DNA of 64,000 bases from Candidatus Bacteroides pullicola (lineage in GTDB: Bacteria; Bacteroidota; Bacteroidia; Bacteroidales; Bacteroidaceae). Location of the stretch: the NCBI GenBank assembly GCA_019115825.1, contig DXCV01000065.1, positions 1-64,000 of the forward strand, given 5' to 3'. Below are positions 36,169-44,745 of the stretch, one piece after another (within the stretch, counting starts at the first letter, position 1; every line of letters starts with the position of its first letter). A program made the translations under genes and the position numbers. A model generated the notes under the pieces. That model did not search any database and was not told the DNA's origin. It saw only the letters and a list, made by a program, of their open reading frames with translations.

Positions 36169-36270
36169 TTATCCTAAGTATTTGGTGCCTACTCTTGATA
36201 TCTAAATTTTGGATAGCATCTTGAATTGAATACTTTCAGTAGATGCTATATTAAAGTACTTTCTAAATTA

Positions 36271-36308
36271 AAGGACTGGCAAAACTCTATCAAAGTTTTC
36301 CAGCCCTT
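36271..36308. terminator. Bidirectional terminator between convergent island genes
   Basis: A hairpin with long arms (AAGGACTGGCAAAACT with AGTTTTCCAGCCCTT) is followed by CAATTTTT on the plus strand and by TTTAATTT on the minus strand. It separates the exonuclease gene from the minus-strand gene at 36360. Confidence 0.75.
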
Positions 36309-36359
36309 CAATTTTTCATATATTCCGTTTGGGTTTAATAATAATTGTGTCACATATTA

Positions 36360-37208
36360 TTAGTCACCTATCCGGTCAGCTTCTTTTTTCAACTGTTCAG
36401 CTTGTTCATTGAGCAGCCTTGCCCGCTCCAAGGCTTCCGCCCGTATGCGGCAACGTTGCTCGAAGTCAAGCACCGAATCCGTCAGGCTGCGGATGAAATG
36501 CGCGTCGCGTTGCCACCTGAACTTGTGTTCCAGCCGCTCGAAGGTGCTGCCGTCCGCTTCGCCCCGCATCAGCAGGTAGCGGTACTTTATGTCGTTGTCC
36601 TGCAACTGTCCCATCCGTTCCGTCAGACGGACGTTCAGGCACAGGGATGCGGCGCAGACCACCAGCACTGCTGAAAAGAGGAACGTGACCGGACGCATCA
36701 GCGAAGCCGCCTTGCCGTAAATCCGGCGGTAGAGCGGCAATGGCTTCGCAGCCTCCTTTCCGGCGTTCCGCTCGTCGTGGCAACGCTTCATCGTCTCCAG
36801 CATTTCCTTGAGGCAGCCAAAGGTAGCTGCTGCATACTTCTTGACCTCTGCGGAGGACTGCCGCTGTTCATTCACCGCCTTCCTCAGTCCGGCAAGCTGC
36901 TCCTGCACGTCCCGCAAGTCCTTTTCGGGGATTGCCGGGCTTCGGCGCAACTCCGTCAATGCCTGTCCGATGGCATCCAGCCTGCCGAGGGTTTCTTCGC
37001 GTCCGGCGGGCGTGGGCTGCGCTTCCTGCTTCTCTTTCAGTTCCGTGACCATGGAGAGAAGCCCTTCCAAAATCAAATTGTCTTCCAACTCGCATTTCCA
37101 AAGTTTTTTCCATATTGTCTTTAACTTTTCGGTGATACAATATGAAGGTGCGCACCCTCGTTTCTTTTTTGATGGGGCAAAAATCGGCATCTTCCAAAAC
37201 AGCAACAC
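36360..37208 (-). CDS. Unknown coiled-coil membrane protein, start uncertain
   Basis: I do not recognise a named family. The frame is 282 codons: a charged coiled-coil region (about 50-165), one membrane helix (about 172-192, RPVTFLFSAVLVVCAASLCLNV) and a second coiled coil to the end (ALERARLLNEQAEQLKKEADR). The beginning is odd: the open frame starts at a TTG and its first 40 residues look non-coding. A nearby ATG at 37095 would read MELEDNLILEGLLSMV if one base (37092) were absent, so the real start or a one-base frameshift lies here. The usable part is 36360 to about 37090. Co-oriented with the next island gene. Confidence 0.55.
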   Translation of the reverse strand: MLLFWKMPIFAPSKKKRGCAPSYCITEKLKTIWKKLWKCELEDNLILEGLLSMVTELKEKQEAQPTPAGREETLGRLDAIGQALTELRRSPAIPEKDLRDVQEQLAGLRKAVNEQRQSSAEVKKYAAATFGCLKEMLETMKRCHDERNAGKEAAKPLPLYRRIYGKAASLMRPVTFLFSAVLVVCAASLCLNVRLTERMGQLQDNDIKYRYLLMRGEADGSTFERLEHKFRWQRDAHFIRSLTDSVLDFEQRCRIRAEALERARLLNEQAEQLKKEADRIGD

Positions 37209-37285
37209 ACAAGTTACGGGTAACTCACGTGAAATATTTTCTGTTTTGACCTATGCAGACATGCCGCATCGTTTCGTTAACGGGG

Positions 37286-37294
37286 GCAAAGTTA
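37286..37294 (-). promoter_or_regulatory. -7 box upstream of the coiled-coil membrane gene
   Basis: TAACTTTGC on the minus strand between the two minus-strand island genes; no clear -33 element. Confidence 0.4.
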
Positions 37295-37346
37295 AGGACT
37301 TGGAAATGAAGACTAATTGAGCTTTGTTTGACCACTCAGACTATGC

Positions 37347-38261
37347 TCAACCTTTTTGCAGTTGCTTGATGTACTTGTCTATGATTTCATATCCTTTCGG
37401 GTAGATGCACTTCACGTTGTCTGTCGCGCTCGACAAGTCGCTGCGTGTGAGGTGCTTGTCCTTTATCTTGGCAAGTACCAGCCTGTTGTTGGCAATGACG
37501 GACTGCCATTCGTAAGCGATGTAATTGTAGCAGCTAAGCTGCATCATCAGATAAGCCAGCAGGCGGTTGTTGTTGGACTTCAAGACCCCGTTCAGCTTGC
37601 AGGCGAAGAAGTCTGAAAGGATTTTCTGTGTGACAGTTGTCGTGAATATATACGCTTCGTTGGCGCATTCGACCAGCAGCTTGATTTGTTTCGGGGTGAG
37701 GACGGATTTGAAAGGATTGGATTTCCCCACTATTCTAATCGGCTCGGATTGTGCCTGTACTTCTTCCTTAGGTTGTCTTTCCTGTTCGGTCGAAGGTACG
37801 GATGTTGCGGCATACTTGTTTTCTAACTGTTGGAGGTATTCCAAATATTGGGTTTGCACGACAAAGCGCACAATGTAGGAAAAGAACGGAAGCTGTTCAT
37901 CGTAACATGTAGGTGATTGCAGGTATTCATCTATATTGAAAGAGGAGCATTGGAAGGATATGTACTTTTTCCGCCCGTCAAAGGAGAGGTTTTCAAAGAA
38001 TCCGCTTTCCCACAGAAAATCGGGCATCTGGATGTCGGAGCGGATATTGTGCAAAGCCCGGTTTTGTTGACATAGGGACACAATGCTTTCCGTAGTATTG
38101 AAAATCTCCTGCCGGATGTAGTCTCTCATTTGTTCTTCCGTCAGGTATTCGCGTTTTAGGGCAAGCGCACTGGTTTTCATCCCATACTCATGCGCAACGC
38201 ATCGGTCAAGTATCTGTTGTATCTTTCTGAAATTGGCTTCTCTTATATCTTCCATACTCAT
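37347..38261 (-). CDS. Hypothetical island protein
   Basis: A 304-residue soluble protein with no signal peptide or membrane helix. I recognise no family. It has an N-terminal helical part (about 1-80), a middle part ending in a low-complexity Gln/Glu linker (about 155-185, VPSTEQERQPKEEVQAQSE) and a C-terminal helical part (about 190-300, FKSVLTPKQIKLLVECANEAYIF and NNNRLLAYLMMQLSCYNYI). The C-terminal third resembles small DNA-binding or replication-type helical modules in general shape only. It faces away from the right island end and has its own -7 box at 38286. Function unknown. Confidence 0.65.
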   Translation of the reverse strand: MSMEDIREANFRKIQQILDRCVAHEYGMKTSALALKREYLTEEQMRDYIRQEIFNTTESIVSLCQQNRALHNIRSDIQMPDFLWESGFFENLSFDGRKKYISFQCSSFNIDEYLQSPTCYDEQLPFFSYIVRFVVQTQYLEYLQQLENKYAATSVPSTEQERQPKEEVQAQSEPIRIVGKSNPFKSVLTPKQIKLLVECANEAYIFTTTVTQKILSDFFACKLNGVLKSNNNRLLAYLMMQLSCYNYIAYEWQSVIANNRLVLAKIKDKHLTRSDLSSATDNVKCIYPKGYEIIDKYIKQLQKG

Positions 38262-38285
38262 TGTGCATTAAAATCGGTTCAGGTT

Positions 38286-38294
38286 GCAAAGATA
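38286..38294 (-). promoter_or_regulatory. -7 box of the hypothetical island gene
   Basis: TATCTTTGC on the minus strand lies 25 bases upstream of the ATG at 38261. A TTTG lies 23 bases further upstream, slightly too far. Confidence 0.5.
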
Positions 38295-38425
38295 AGGCTT
38301 GAATACCGTTTTCAGCGCAAACAAAAGCAGGAGAAAGGAAGAAATATGCAACATATTCGTTAAGAAAACATAAATAAGGAGTGGCAAAACCACGAAAGTA
38401 CACGTTTCCTTTCTTTTCGTCAGGA

Positions 38426-38443
38426 AGTACGCTTTTAGTACGC
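38426..38443. repeat. Sub-terminal direct repeat, right (possible integrase arm site)
   Basis: AGTACGCTTTTAGTACGC, one mismatch from the copy at 31528-31545, same orientation, about 50 bases inside the right att repeat. The short GTAC inverted ends suggest a protein site. Confidence 0.6.
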
Positions 38444-38460
38444 CCCGAGAAAATAAATAA

Positions 38461-38486
38461 GGCTGATAATCAGTAAATTATCAGCC
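38461..38486 (-). terminator. Terminator supplied by the island to tRNA-Leu
   Basis: Perfect hairpin arms GGCTGATAAT and ATTATCAGCC with a six-base loop, followed on the minus strand by TTATTTATTTT. It lies just downstream of the tRNA 3' end but inside the island, so it replaces the displaced chromosomal terminator at 31360. Confidence 0.75.
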
Positions 38487-38493
38487 TTTCTAA

Positions 38494-38507
38494 GTACCCA
38501 GACCCGG
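38494..38507. repeat. Island end, att direct repeat (right, within tRNA)
   Basis: GTACCCAGACCCGG covers the 3' acceptor strand and part of the T arm of the tRNA-Leu gene; identical to 31400-31413. Confidence 0.8.
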
Positions 38508-38578
38508 GGTCGAACCGGGATGGAAGTGAATCCACTGGTGTTTGAGACCAGCGCGTCTACCGATTCCGCCATCTGGGC
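38495..38578 (-). tRNA. tRNA-Leu, anticodon CAA
   Basis: On the minus strand an 84-base class II tRNA: acceptor strand GCCCAGA pairs with TCTGGGT (G1-U72 wobble), anticodon stem CTGGT/ACCAG encloses loop CTCAAAC giving CAA (reads UUG), then a long variable arm as in leucine tRNAs and a T arm with GGTTCGACC. CCA is not encoded. It is intact despite the island at its 3' end. Confidence 0.93.
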
Positions 38579-38600
38579 AACTTGTTTTCTCAATTGCGGT

Positions 38601-38631
38601 GCAAAGATACGGCTTTTTTCTAAACCTACAA
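38601..38631 (-). promoter_or_regulatory. tRNA-Leu promoter
   Basis: On the minus strand TTG (38629-38631), a 19-base spacer and TATCTTTGC (38601-38609), 22 bases before the tRNA 5' end. Confidence 0.7.
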
Positions 38632-38735
38632 TACTTTTCCTAAAAAAAGGCGAAAAAAATAAGAAAACAGGGAAGGAAGGTGGGTTTGTAGGGGAAAATG
38701 TAGTACATTAGCCGAAACTTTTAAAACTATATCGT

Positions 38736-39821
38736 ATGGCAGCCAATAAAGATAACTTTTGTGTAATCATGGGAGGGGGCGTAGGCAGCCGTTTCTGGCC
38801 GTTCAGCCGCAAGACCCTGCCCAAACAGTTCCTCGATTTCTTCGGGACGGGACGCTCATTGCTGCAGCAGACCTACGACCGATTCAAGAAGGTGATACCG
38901 GAAGAGAACATCCTGATTGTGACCAATGACTTGTATGCCGACTTGGTGAAGGAGCAATTGCCGGAATTGGCTCCCGAGCAGATTCTGCTGGAGCCTACAC
39001 GACGCAACACTGCCCCCTGCATTGCCTGGGCATCGTATCACATCCGGGCCTTGAACCCCAACGCCAACATCGTGGTGGCGCCCTCGGACCATCTGATCCT
39101 GAAAGAGGACGAGTTCCTGACGTCCATCAAGAAGGGCTTGGAATTTGTGGCACAATCCGAGAAACTTCTGACGCTGGGCATCAAACCGAACCGCCCGGAG
39201 ACCGGATACGGATACATCCAGATTGACGAACCGGTGGGCGACAATTTCTACAAGGTGAAGACCTTCACGGAGAAACCGGAACTGGAATTAGCCAAAATCT
39301 TTGTAGAGAGCGGCGAGTTCTATTGGAATTCGGGCCTCTTCATGTGGAACGTGAACACCATCATCAAGGCGGGCGAACAACTGTTGCCCGAAGTAGCCGC
39401 CAAGTTCGAGCCGGGAGTGGGCATCTACGGCACACCGGAAGAGAAACGCTACATCGACGAGCACTTCCCCGCCTGCCCCAACGTATCCATCGACTTTGGT
39501 ATCATGGAGAAAGCAGACAACGTCTACGTGTCGCTGGGCGACTTTGGCTGGTCGGACCTGGGCACCTGGAGTTCGCTCTACGACCTGTCCGACAAAGACG
39601 AGGACGGGAACGTCATCCTCAAATGCCAGTCGCTGCTCTACAACTGCCGAAACAATATCGTCACCCTGCCCAACAACAAGCTGGCCGTCATTGACGGACT
39701 GGAGGGCTATCTGGTGGCTGAGTCGGACAACGTACTCCTCATCTGCAAGAAAGATGAAGAACATTCCATCCGCCGATACGTGAACGACACACAAATCAAG
39801 CTGGGCGAGGATTACATCTGA
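38736..39821 (+). CDS. Mannose-1-phosphate guanylyltransferase
   Basis: A 361-residue nucleotidyltransferase making GDP-mannose from mannose-1-phosphate and GTP, for capsule and glycoprotein sugars such as fucose. Motifs: CVIMGGGVGSRFWPFSRKTLPKQFLDFFG (the nucleotide-binding signature), LLEPTRRNTAPCIAWAS, NIVVAPSDHLI, KPNRPETGYGYI, FTEKPELELA and FYWNSGLFMWN. It lacks the isomerase domain of long ManC/AlgA proteins, so it is the short single-function form. It stands alone, ended by a strong terminator at 39844. Confidence 0.93.
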   Translation: MAANKDNFCVIMGGGVGSRFWPFSRKTLPKQFLDFFGTGRSLLQQTYDRFKKVIPEENILIVTNDLYADLVKEQLPELAPEQILLEPTRRNTAPCIAWASYHIRALNPNANIVVAPSDHLILKEDEFLTSIKKGLEFVAQSEKLLTLGIKPNRPETGYGYIQIDEPVGDNFYKVKTFTEKPELELAKIFVESGEFYWNSGLFMWNVNTIIKAGEQLLPEVAAKFEPGVGIYGTPEEKRYIDEHFPACPNVSIDFGIMEKADNVYVSLGDFGWSDLGTWSSLYDLSDKDEDGNVILKCQSLLYNCRNNIVTLPNNKLAVIDGLEGYLVAESDNVLLICKKDEEHSIRRYVNDTQIKLGEDYI

Positions 39822-39843
39822 TCCTTGCACGGCCAAACAGAAC

Positions 39844-39885
39844 GAGGCGCGGATTTCGTCATGCGAATCCGCGCCTCACTTTTTT
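39844..39885 (+). terminator. Intrinsic terminator
   Basis: Perfect 12-bp arms GAGGCGCGGATT/AATCCGCGCCTC (39844-39855, 39866-39877) are followed by a six-T run. It ends the guanylyltransferase transcript and may also serve the converging greA-HIT operon. Confidence 0.85.
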
Positions 39886-39906
39886 CATCTCCTGCCTGAC
39901 GGCTGC

Positions 39907-40296
39907 TCAGAGTTGCGCCCGGATGGCCTCGGCCACCGCCTTGAACTCCTCGTCCGCCAGTTGCAACTTGGGATTGGAGAAGAGCATGTCCTTCTCGCTC
40001 TGCATGGGCACGAGGTGGATGTGCGCATGAGGCACCTCCAGACCCAGGACGGCCATGCCCACCTTGCGGCAGGGGAATGCCTTGCCGATGGCCAGCGCCA
40101 CCTTCTTGGCGAAGACGTGCATGGCGGCCAAGTCTTCATCGCCCAGGTCGAAAATATAGTCCACTTCCTGCTTGGGCACCACCAAAGTATGGCCCTTCAC
40201 CAGCGGGTTGATGTCCAGGAAGGCGAAAAACTTGTCATCCTCAGCCACTTTGTAGCAAGGAATCTCGCCTGCAATGATTCTGCTGAATATAGTCAT
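39907..40296 (-). CDS. HIT-family nucleotide-binding protein
   Basis: A 129-residue histidine-triad hydrolase/transferase of the HINT branch, acting on nucleoside phosphoramidates or dinucleoside phosphates. The start TIFSRIIAGEIPCYKVAEDDKFFAFLDINPLVKGHTLVVPK is typical, and the catalytic triad is PHAHIHLVPM. It follows greA with a 12-base gap, forming a two-gene operon. Cytoplasmic. Confidence 0.93.
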   Translation of the reverse strand: MTIFSRIIAGEIPCYKVAEDDKFFAFLDINPLVKGHTLVVPKQEVDYIFDLGDEDLAAMHVFAKKVALAIGKAFPCRKVGMAVLGLEVPHAHIHLVPMQSEKDMLFSNPKLQLADEEFKAVAEAIRAQL

Positions 40297-40308
40297 ACGC
40301 GTATCGGT

Positions 40309-40773
40309 TTAGAACGAGATGTTCAGTACTTCCAGTTTAATCATGCCTTGGGGCACCTTGATTTCGGCCACGTCGCCCACTTTCTTGCCCAGCAAGCCTT
40401 GCGCGATGGGGGTATTGACGGAAATCTTGCCCTCCTTCAGGTTGGCCTCGCTTTCGGACACGATGGTGTAGGTCATCTTGGCGCCGTTCTTCACGTTCTT
40501 CAGCTCCACCTTGTTGAGGATTTGCACGGAGTCGGTCTTCAGCTTCGACTCGTCGATGATTTTGGCATCGGCAATCACGGCCTTCAGCTTGGCGATTTTG
40601 CCTTCCAGCAGGCCCTGCGCCTCTTTGGCGGCGTCATACTCCGCATTCTCGGACAGGTCGCCTTTGTCTCGTGCCTCGGCTATCGCCGCTATGATTTTGG
40701 GGCGCTCCACCGCCTCCAAATGCTTCAATTCGGCTATCAGTTTGTTATAGCCGTCTTCTGACATATAAGCCAT
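40309..40773 (-). CDS. greA: Transcription elongation factor GreA
   Basis: A 154-residue Gre factor that enters the secondary channel of RNA polymerase and promotes cleavage of backtracked RNA. The N-terminal coiled coil (about 8-75, LEAVERPKIIAAIAEARDKGDLSENAEYDAAKEAQ) carries the acidic D/E tip residues, and the C-terminal FKBP-like domain (about 80-154) ends ISVNTPIAQGLLGKKVGDVAEIKVPQG. Its mRNA has a leader of about 130 bases with a hairpin and T-run, described separately. Confidence 0.95.
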   Translation of the reverse strand: MAYMSEDGYNKLIAELKHLEAVERPKIIAAIAEARDKGDLSENAEYDAAKEAQGLLEGKIAKLKAVIADAKIIDESKLKTDSVQILNKVELKNVKNGAKMTYTIVSESEANLKEGKISVNTPIAQGLLGKKVGDVAEIKVPQGMIKLEVLNISF

Positions 40774-40866
40774 AGTTATTCCTCCTTAATAATTTTAATG
40801 TTTTACGTTCATGATGTTTTTCCTGCACGCCAATCGGCTTGCAGCTTGCTTAAAAACAAAAAAGAA

Positions 40867-40945
40867 TTCCAACATGATGGCCATGCTGGAACCCTCTTTT
40901 CTTATTTTCTGCTGCAAAGATAGGCTTTTAATCCATACGTGTCAA
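40867..40945 (-). promoter_or_regulatory. greA promoter and leader hairpin (possible attenuator)
   Basis: On the minus strand TTG (40943-40945), a 20-base spacer and TATCTTTGC (40914-40922) form a promoter. About 20 bases after the predicted start the leader folds into arms TTCCAGCATG/CATGTTGGAA (40867-40891), then TTCTTTTTTG. Lying between promoter and greA, this is either an attenuator or the end of the upstream TlpA-like transcript that greA also crosses. Confidence 0.55.
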
Positions 40946-41000
40946 GCAAAAACCGATGCTTTGTAACATATTTAAACTAAATATCCTAATTGCTAACCCT

Positions 41001-42158
41001 TTAGAGCAACGCTTTCACTTCTTTTTCCAGATCCTTGATCGTCTCGCTTCTGGACACCAGTTCGTTGGCGCGGTTCACGAGGAAAAGCGTAGGCAGGTTC
41101 TGGACATTGTAGGCGGAAGCAAAGCTGGAGTAGATGCCGTTGCCGTCACGCACGCATACCCAGGGCAGGTTGTCCGCCGTAGTCTTCCAGTAGTGCTCGT
41201 CGGCGTCCAGCGACACTTGGTAGATTTCCAATCCCTGTGAAGCATACTTGTCGTAGAGGTCGCGCAGCATATAGTTGTGCGAAGCCGACACGGCGCTCTG
41301 GTAGATGGTGAAGTCCACAATGACCACCTTTCCCTTCAAGTCAGTCAACCGATGCACATTGCCCTCCAGGTCGCGCAGGTTGATGTCTATCACGCCCGTT
41401 TCCTGCACGTTCACCTGCGGCGCCTCCGCCACCTGCTGGGGTTGCTGGGCGCGCGTGTTCTTCATTCCTTTGATAACGATGTTGTACAGGTTCTTCGAGC
41501 GGTCGGCGTGCGGATAGTGCTGGTTCAAGCTGGTGGCCACGGCAGCAAAGCAGCGGATATCATCCTTGCTGTTCAGGGGGTCGAAGATGAGGTAGTTGTT
41601 CAACTTCTGGAAGAGGGCGAAATAGGCCGCCGCCGTGTTGGGCGCAGAGAAGATATAGCCGATTTTCACCTCGTCCTTATACGCCTTGAGCAACACCGCC
41701 AGGCTGTCCTGGAAGTCGTCCACCCCGATGGTGCGGGCGTTCATGGCAGCGGTGAGGTCGTCCACGCGGTTTTGCAACCGGGCTTGCTTCAGCGTCAGTT
41801 CCTTGATTTTCTCGCAATTGGCGGAGCCGGTCACGGCATATCCCGTGGCAAAGTCCTCGTAGGGCGCCTGCACCGTCACGGTCTCCGTGGAGTCGATGGA
41901 CAGGTTGATAACCTTGTCCTCCACGCGCAGGCGGTAAAATTCGGGCGAAGCGGGCCGCTCGCCTTTGAACGTGAACGAGCCTCCCCCGTCCAGTTCAACG
42001 GAATCCATCGGCACGATGCCTGCCAAGGCAGAAGCCTCCAGGTAAAGCATTTTTCCGTCCGCCCCCGTCACTTCGCCTTCTATCTTGAACTGGGGTCCGG
42101 AGCTACAGGCACCCAAGGCGGCCACGACCAGCGCGGCACAAAGCATATTCTTTTTCAT
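41001..42158 (-). CDS. TlpA/thioredoxin-like lipoprotein lacking the CxxC motif
   Basis: A 385-residue lipoprotein (lipobox LGACSS, Cys18). Residues about 22-120 resemble the DUF4369 N-terminal domain common in Bacteroidetes thioredoxin lipoproteins, a helical linker follows, and about 250-385 is an AhpC/TlpA-type thioredoxin fold (LEGNVHRLTDLKGKVVIVDF, then LYDKYASQGLEIYQVSLD, VQNLPTLFLVNRANELV). Where the redox CxxC should stand after VIVDF the sequence is TIYQSAVSASHNYML with no cysteine. It therefore cannot be an ordinary thiol-disulfide reductase and may bind partners. Its promoter diverges from that of pnp, and the leader carries a family B repeat. Confidence 0.87.
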   Translation of the reverse strand: MKKNMLCAALVVAALGACSSGPQFKIEGEVTGADGKMLYLEASALAGIVPMDSVELDGGGSFTFKGERPASPEFYRLRVEDKVINLSIDSTETVTVQAPYEDFATGYAVTGSANCEKIKELTLKQARLQNRVDDLTAAMNARTIGVDDFQDSLAVLLKAYKDEVKIGYIFSAPNTAAAYFALFQKLNNYLIFDPLNSKDDIRCFAAVATSLNQHYPHADRSKNLYNIVIKGMKNTRAQQPQQVAEAPQVNVQETGVIDINLRDLEGNVHRLTDLKGKVVIVDFTIYQSAVSASHNYMLRDLYDKYASQGLEIYQVSLDADEHYWKTTADNLPWVCVRDGNGIYSSFASAYNVQNLPTLFLVNRANELVSRSETIKDLEKEVKALL

Positions 42159-42214
42159 TTTCCGGTTGTTATATTAGTCTTGATAATCAGTCCGTTGCAA
42201 TCCGTTTGCTTACC

Positions 42215-42290
42215 CGTACCCCCGCCCGCGGACGCAGGTACGCCTAAGCACGGGCGCAGATACCTCCGCCCGCGGGCGGGGATATACCTG
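42215..42290. repeat. Intergenic array with 22-bp period, family B (copy 2)
   Basis: Cores CGCGGACG (42227), CACGGGCG (42249) and CGCGGGCG (42271) are exactly 22 bp apart, each unit beginning GTAC or ATAC. The third contains a perfect palindrome CCGCCCGCGGGCGG. A second hairpin (CTTTCC-TCGCG type arms) follows at about 42291-42327. Both lie in the leader of the TlpA-like gene; the rest of 42159-42547 holds only the two divergent promoters. Confidence 0.75.
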
Positions 42291-42376
42291 CCTTTCCTTC
42301 GCGGAAGCAACGCCTTCGCGAGGGAAAGACACGGCCTCCGCGAAACAAAGCCGCGGCCCCCCCTTGCGAACACGGT

Positions 42377-42407
42377 GCAAAGATACGTCTTTTCGGGTTT
42401 AGTCAAA
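42377..42407 (-). promoter_or_regulatory. Promoter of the TlpA-like gene
   Basis: On the minus strand TTTG (42404-42407), an 18-base spacer and TATCTTTGC (42377-42385). The resulting leader of about 210 bases includes the family B array. Confidence 0.6.
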
Positions 42408-42501
42408 GCATTTTCCACCGCTTTGCGCACGGAAATAGGGAAAAATTACGGATTTATATACTTTTTATTTCACTTACACGGTTTTACATAAATATAATGT
42501 G

Positions 42502-42510
42502 TATCTTTGC
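42502..42510 (+). promoter_or_regulatory. -7 box of pnp
   Basis: TATCTTTGC, 38 bases before the ATG at 42548; TTTTA 19-20 bases upstream may stand in for the -33 element. It excludes the earlier in-frame start at 42497. Confidence 0.6.
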
Positions 42511-42547
42511 GCGAATTTTTAGAGAAAATAGAAACAACAGATTTTTT

Positions 42548-44716
42548 ATGATTAACCCCATTGTTAAGACAATCGAGCTGGCCGATGGCAGAACCATCAC
42601 GCTCGAAACGGGAAAGCTGGCAAAACAGGCAGACGGCGCTGTGATGCTGCGCATGGGAAACACCATGCTGCTGGCTACTGTTTGTGCCGCAAAAGATGCA
42701 GTTCCCGGTACCGACTTCATGCCTTTGCAGGTAGAGTACAAAGAGAAGTATTCCGCATTCGGACGTTTCCCCGGCGGCTTCACCCGCCGCGAAGGCCGCG
42801 CATCGGACGCTGAAATCCTGACCTGCCGCCTGGTAGACCGCGCCTTGCGCCCCCTCTTCCCCGACAATTTCCACGCTGAAGTATATGTAAACATCATCCT
42901 CTTCTCGGCCGACGGCGTAGACATGCCGGACGCATTGGCCGGACTGGCCGCCTCTGCCGCACTGGCCGTGAGCGATATCCCCTTCGGAGGTCCCATTGCC
43001 GAGGTTCGCGTAGCCCGCATTGACGGACAGTTCGTCATCAATCCTACGTTCGAGCAGCTTGAGAAAGCCGACATGGACCTGATGGTAGGTGCCACCTACG
43101 AGAACATCATGATGGTGGAAGGCGAGATGAAGGAAGTGTCCGAGCAGGACCTGCTGGCCGCCCTGAAGGCTGCCCACGAGGCCATCAAGCCTATGTGCAA
43201 GGCACAGATGGAGCTGGCCGAGGAGGTTGGTTCGACCGTGAAGCGCGAATACTGCCACGAGGTGAACGACGAGGACCTGCGCAAGGCCGTGCACGATGCC
43301 TGCTATGACAAGGCATACGCCATTGCCGCCAGCGGTAACCGCAACAAGCACGAACGCGAGGATGCCTTCACCGCCATCCGCGAGGAGTTCAAGACACAGT
43401 TCACCGAAGAGGAACTGGAAGAGAAGGCTCCGCTCATCGACCGTTACTATCACGACGTGGAGAAAGAGGCTATGCGCCGCTGCATCCTGGACGAAGGCAA
43501 ACGTCTGGACGGCCGCAAGACGACGGACATCCGTCCCATCTGGTGCGAGACCTCTCCCCTGCCCGGTCCTCACGGCTCGGCCATCTTCACCCGCGGCGAG
43601 ACACAAGCTCTGGCTACGGTGACGCTGGGCACAAAGGACGACGAGAAAATCGTGGACGACGTGCTGATACAGGGCAAGGAACGTTTCCTGCTGCACTACA
43701 ACTTCCCCCCCTTCTCCACGGGCGAGGCAAAGGCACAGCGCGGCGTGGGCCGTCGCGAGATTGGTCACGGCCACCTGGCATGGCGCGCATTGAAGGGCCA
43801 GATTCCTGAAGACTATCCCTACGTAGTACGTGTCATGTCCGATATCCTGGAGTCCAACGGCTCCTCATCCATGGCTACCGTATGTGCCGGCACGCTGGCA
43901 CTGATGGATGCCGGTGTACAAATCAAGAATCCCGTGTCGGGTATCGCCATGGGCTTGATCAAGAATGCCGGTGAAGACAAGTACGCCGTGCTGTCCGACA
44001 TCCTGGGCGATGAGGACCACCTGGGCGACATGGACTTCAAGGTGACGGGTACAAAGAACGGTATCACTGCCACGCAGATGGACATCAAGGTAGACGGCCT
44101 GTCCTACGACATCCTGGAGAAGGCTCTGCTGCAGGCCAAGGAAGGCCGTGAATATATCCTGGGCAAACTGACGGAAACGATGCCCGAGCCGCGTGCCGAC
44201 CTGAAGCCGCACGCTCCTCGCATCGAGACGATGATTATCCCGAAGGAGTTCATCGGCGCTGTGATTGGCCCGGGCGGAAAGATCATCCAGGGCATGGAGG
44301 AAGAGACTGGTGCCATCATCAACATCGAGGAGGTGGGCAACGAAGGCCACATCGAAATCGCCGGCACCAACAAGAAGTGCATCGATGACGCCATCCGCAT
44401 GATCAAAGCCATCGTGGCTATCCCCGAAGTGGGTGAAGTCTACCACGGCAAGATCCGCTCCATCATGCCTTATGGCGCGTTCGTGGAATTCCTGCCGGGC
44501 AAGGACGGCCTGCTCCACATCTCCGAATTCGACTGGAAGCGTCTGGAGACGGTCGAGGAAGCCGGCTGGAAGGAAGGCGACGAAATCGACGTGAAGCTGC
44601 TGGACATCGACCCGAAGACGGGCAAGTTCAAGCTGTCCCACAAGGTGCTGCTCCCGAAGCCGGAAGGTTATACGGAGAAGCCCGAACGTAAGGGCGGACG
44701 CCACGAGAAGCGATAA
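42548..44716 (+). CDS. pnp: Polyribonucleotide nucleotidyltransferase
   Basis: A 722-residue polynucleotide phosphorylase, a 3'-5' phosphorolytic exoribonuclease and RNA-tailing enzyme. Two RNase PH domains (about 1-220 and 310-540; [34 protein letters not shown] and GEGTF-like [15 protein letters not shown] region, [10 protein letters not shown]), then a KH domain (about 555-615, [20 protein letters not shown]) and an S1 domain (about 620-695, [32 protein letters not shown]). ATG 42548 ([30 protein letters not shown]) is the family start. Ended by a terminator at 44746. Confidence 0.97.
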   Translation: MINPIVKTIELADGRTITLETGKLAKQADGAVMLRMGNTMLLATVCAAKDAVPGTDFMPLQVEYKEKYSAFGRFPGGFTRREGRASDAEILTCRLVDRALRPLFPDNFHAEVYVNIILFSADGVDMPDALAGLAASAALAVSDIPFGGPIAEVRVARIDGQFVINPTFEQLEKADMDLMVGATYENIMMVEGEMKEVSEQDLLAALKAAHEAIKPMCKAQMELAEEVGSTVKREYCHEVNDEDLRKAVHDACYDKAYAIAASGNRNKHEREDAFTAIREEFKTQFTEEELEEKAPLIDRYYHDVEKEAMRRCILDEGKRLDGRKTTDIRPIWCETSPLPGPHGSAIFTRGETQALATVTLGTKDDEKIVDDVLIQGKERFLLHYNFPPFSTGEAKAQRGVGRREIGHGHLAWRALKGQIPEDYPYVVRVMSDILESNGSSSMATVCAGTLALMDAGVQIKNPVSGIAMGLIKNAGEDKYAVLSDILGDEDHLGDMDFKVTGTKNGITATQMDIKVDGLSYDILEKALLQAKEGREYILGKLTETMPEPRADLKPHAPRIETMIIPKEFIGAVIGPGGKIIQGMEEETGAIINIEEVGNEGHIEIAGTNKKCIDDAIRMIKAIVAIPEVGEVYHGKIRSIMPYGAFVEFLPGKDGLLHISEFDWKRLETVEEAGWKEGDEIDVKLLDIDPKTGKFKLSHKVLLPKPEGYTEKPERKGGRHEKR

Positions 44717-44745
44717 GCCAGGACTCGCTTGATTCCTAAATACTA

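Larger units (their letters stand above)
31400..38507. mobile_element. Integrative island in tRNA-Leu(CAA), about 7.1 kb
   Basis: The element is bounded by the 14-bp direct repeat of the tRNA 3' end. An integrase gene lies next to the left end, and a second direct repeat pair inside both ends (31528 and 38426) may be integrase arm sites. Cargo: DUF1016/YhcG-type nuclease, WG-repeat/DEDDh exonuclease protein, MITE-like element, and two minus-strand unknown genes. I see no relaxase, replication or conjugation gene, so it is not self-transmissible. Its cargo resembles a small defence-type island. Confidence 0.8.
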
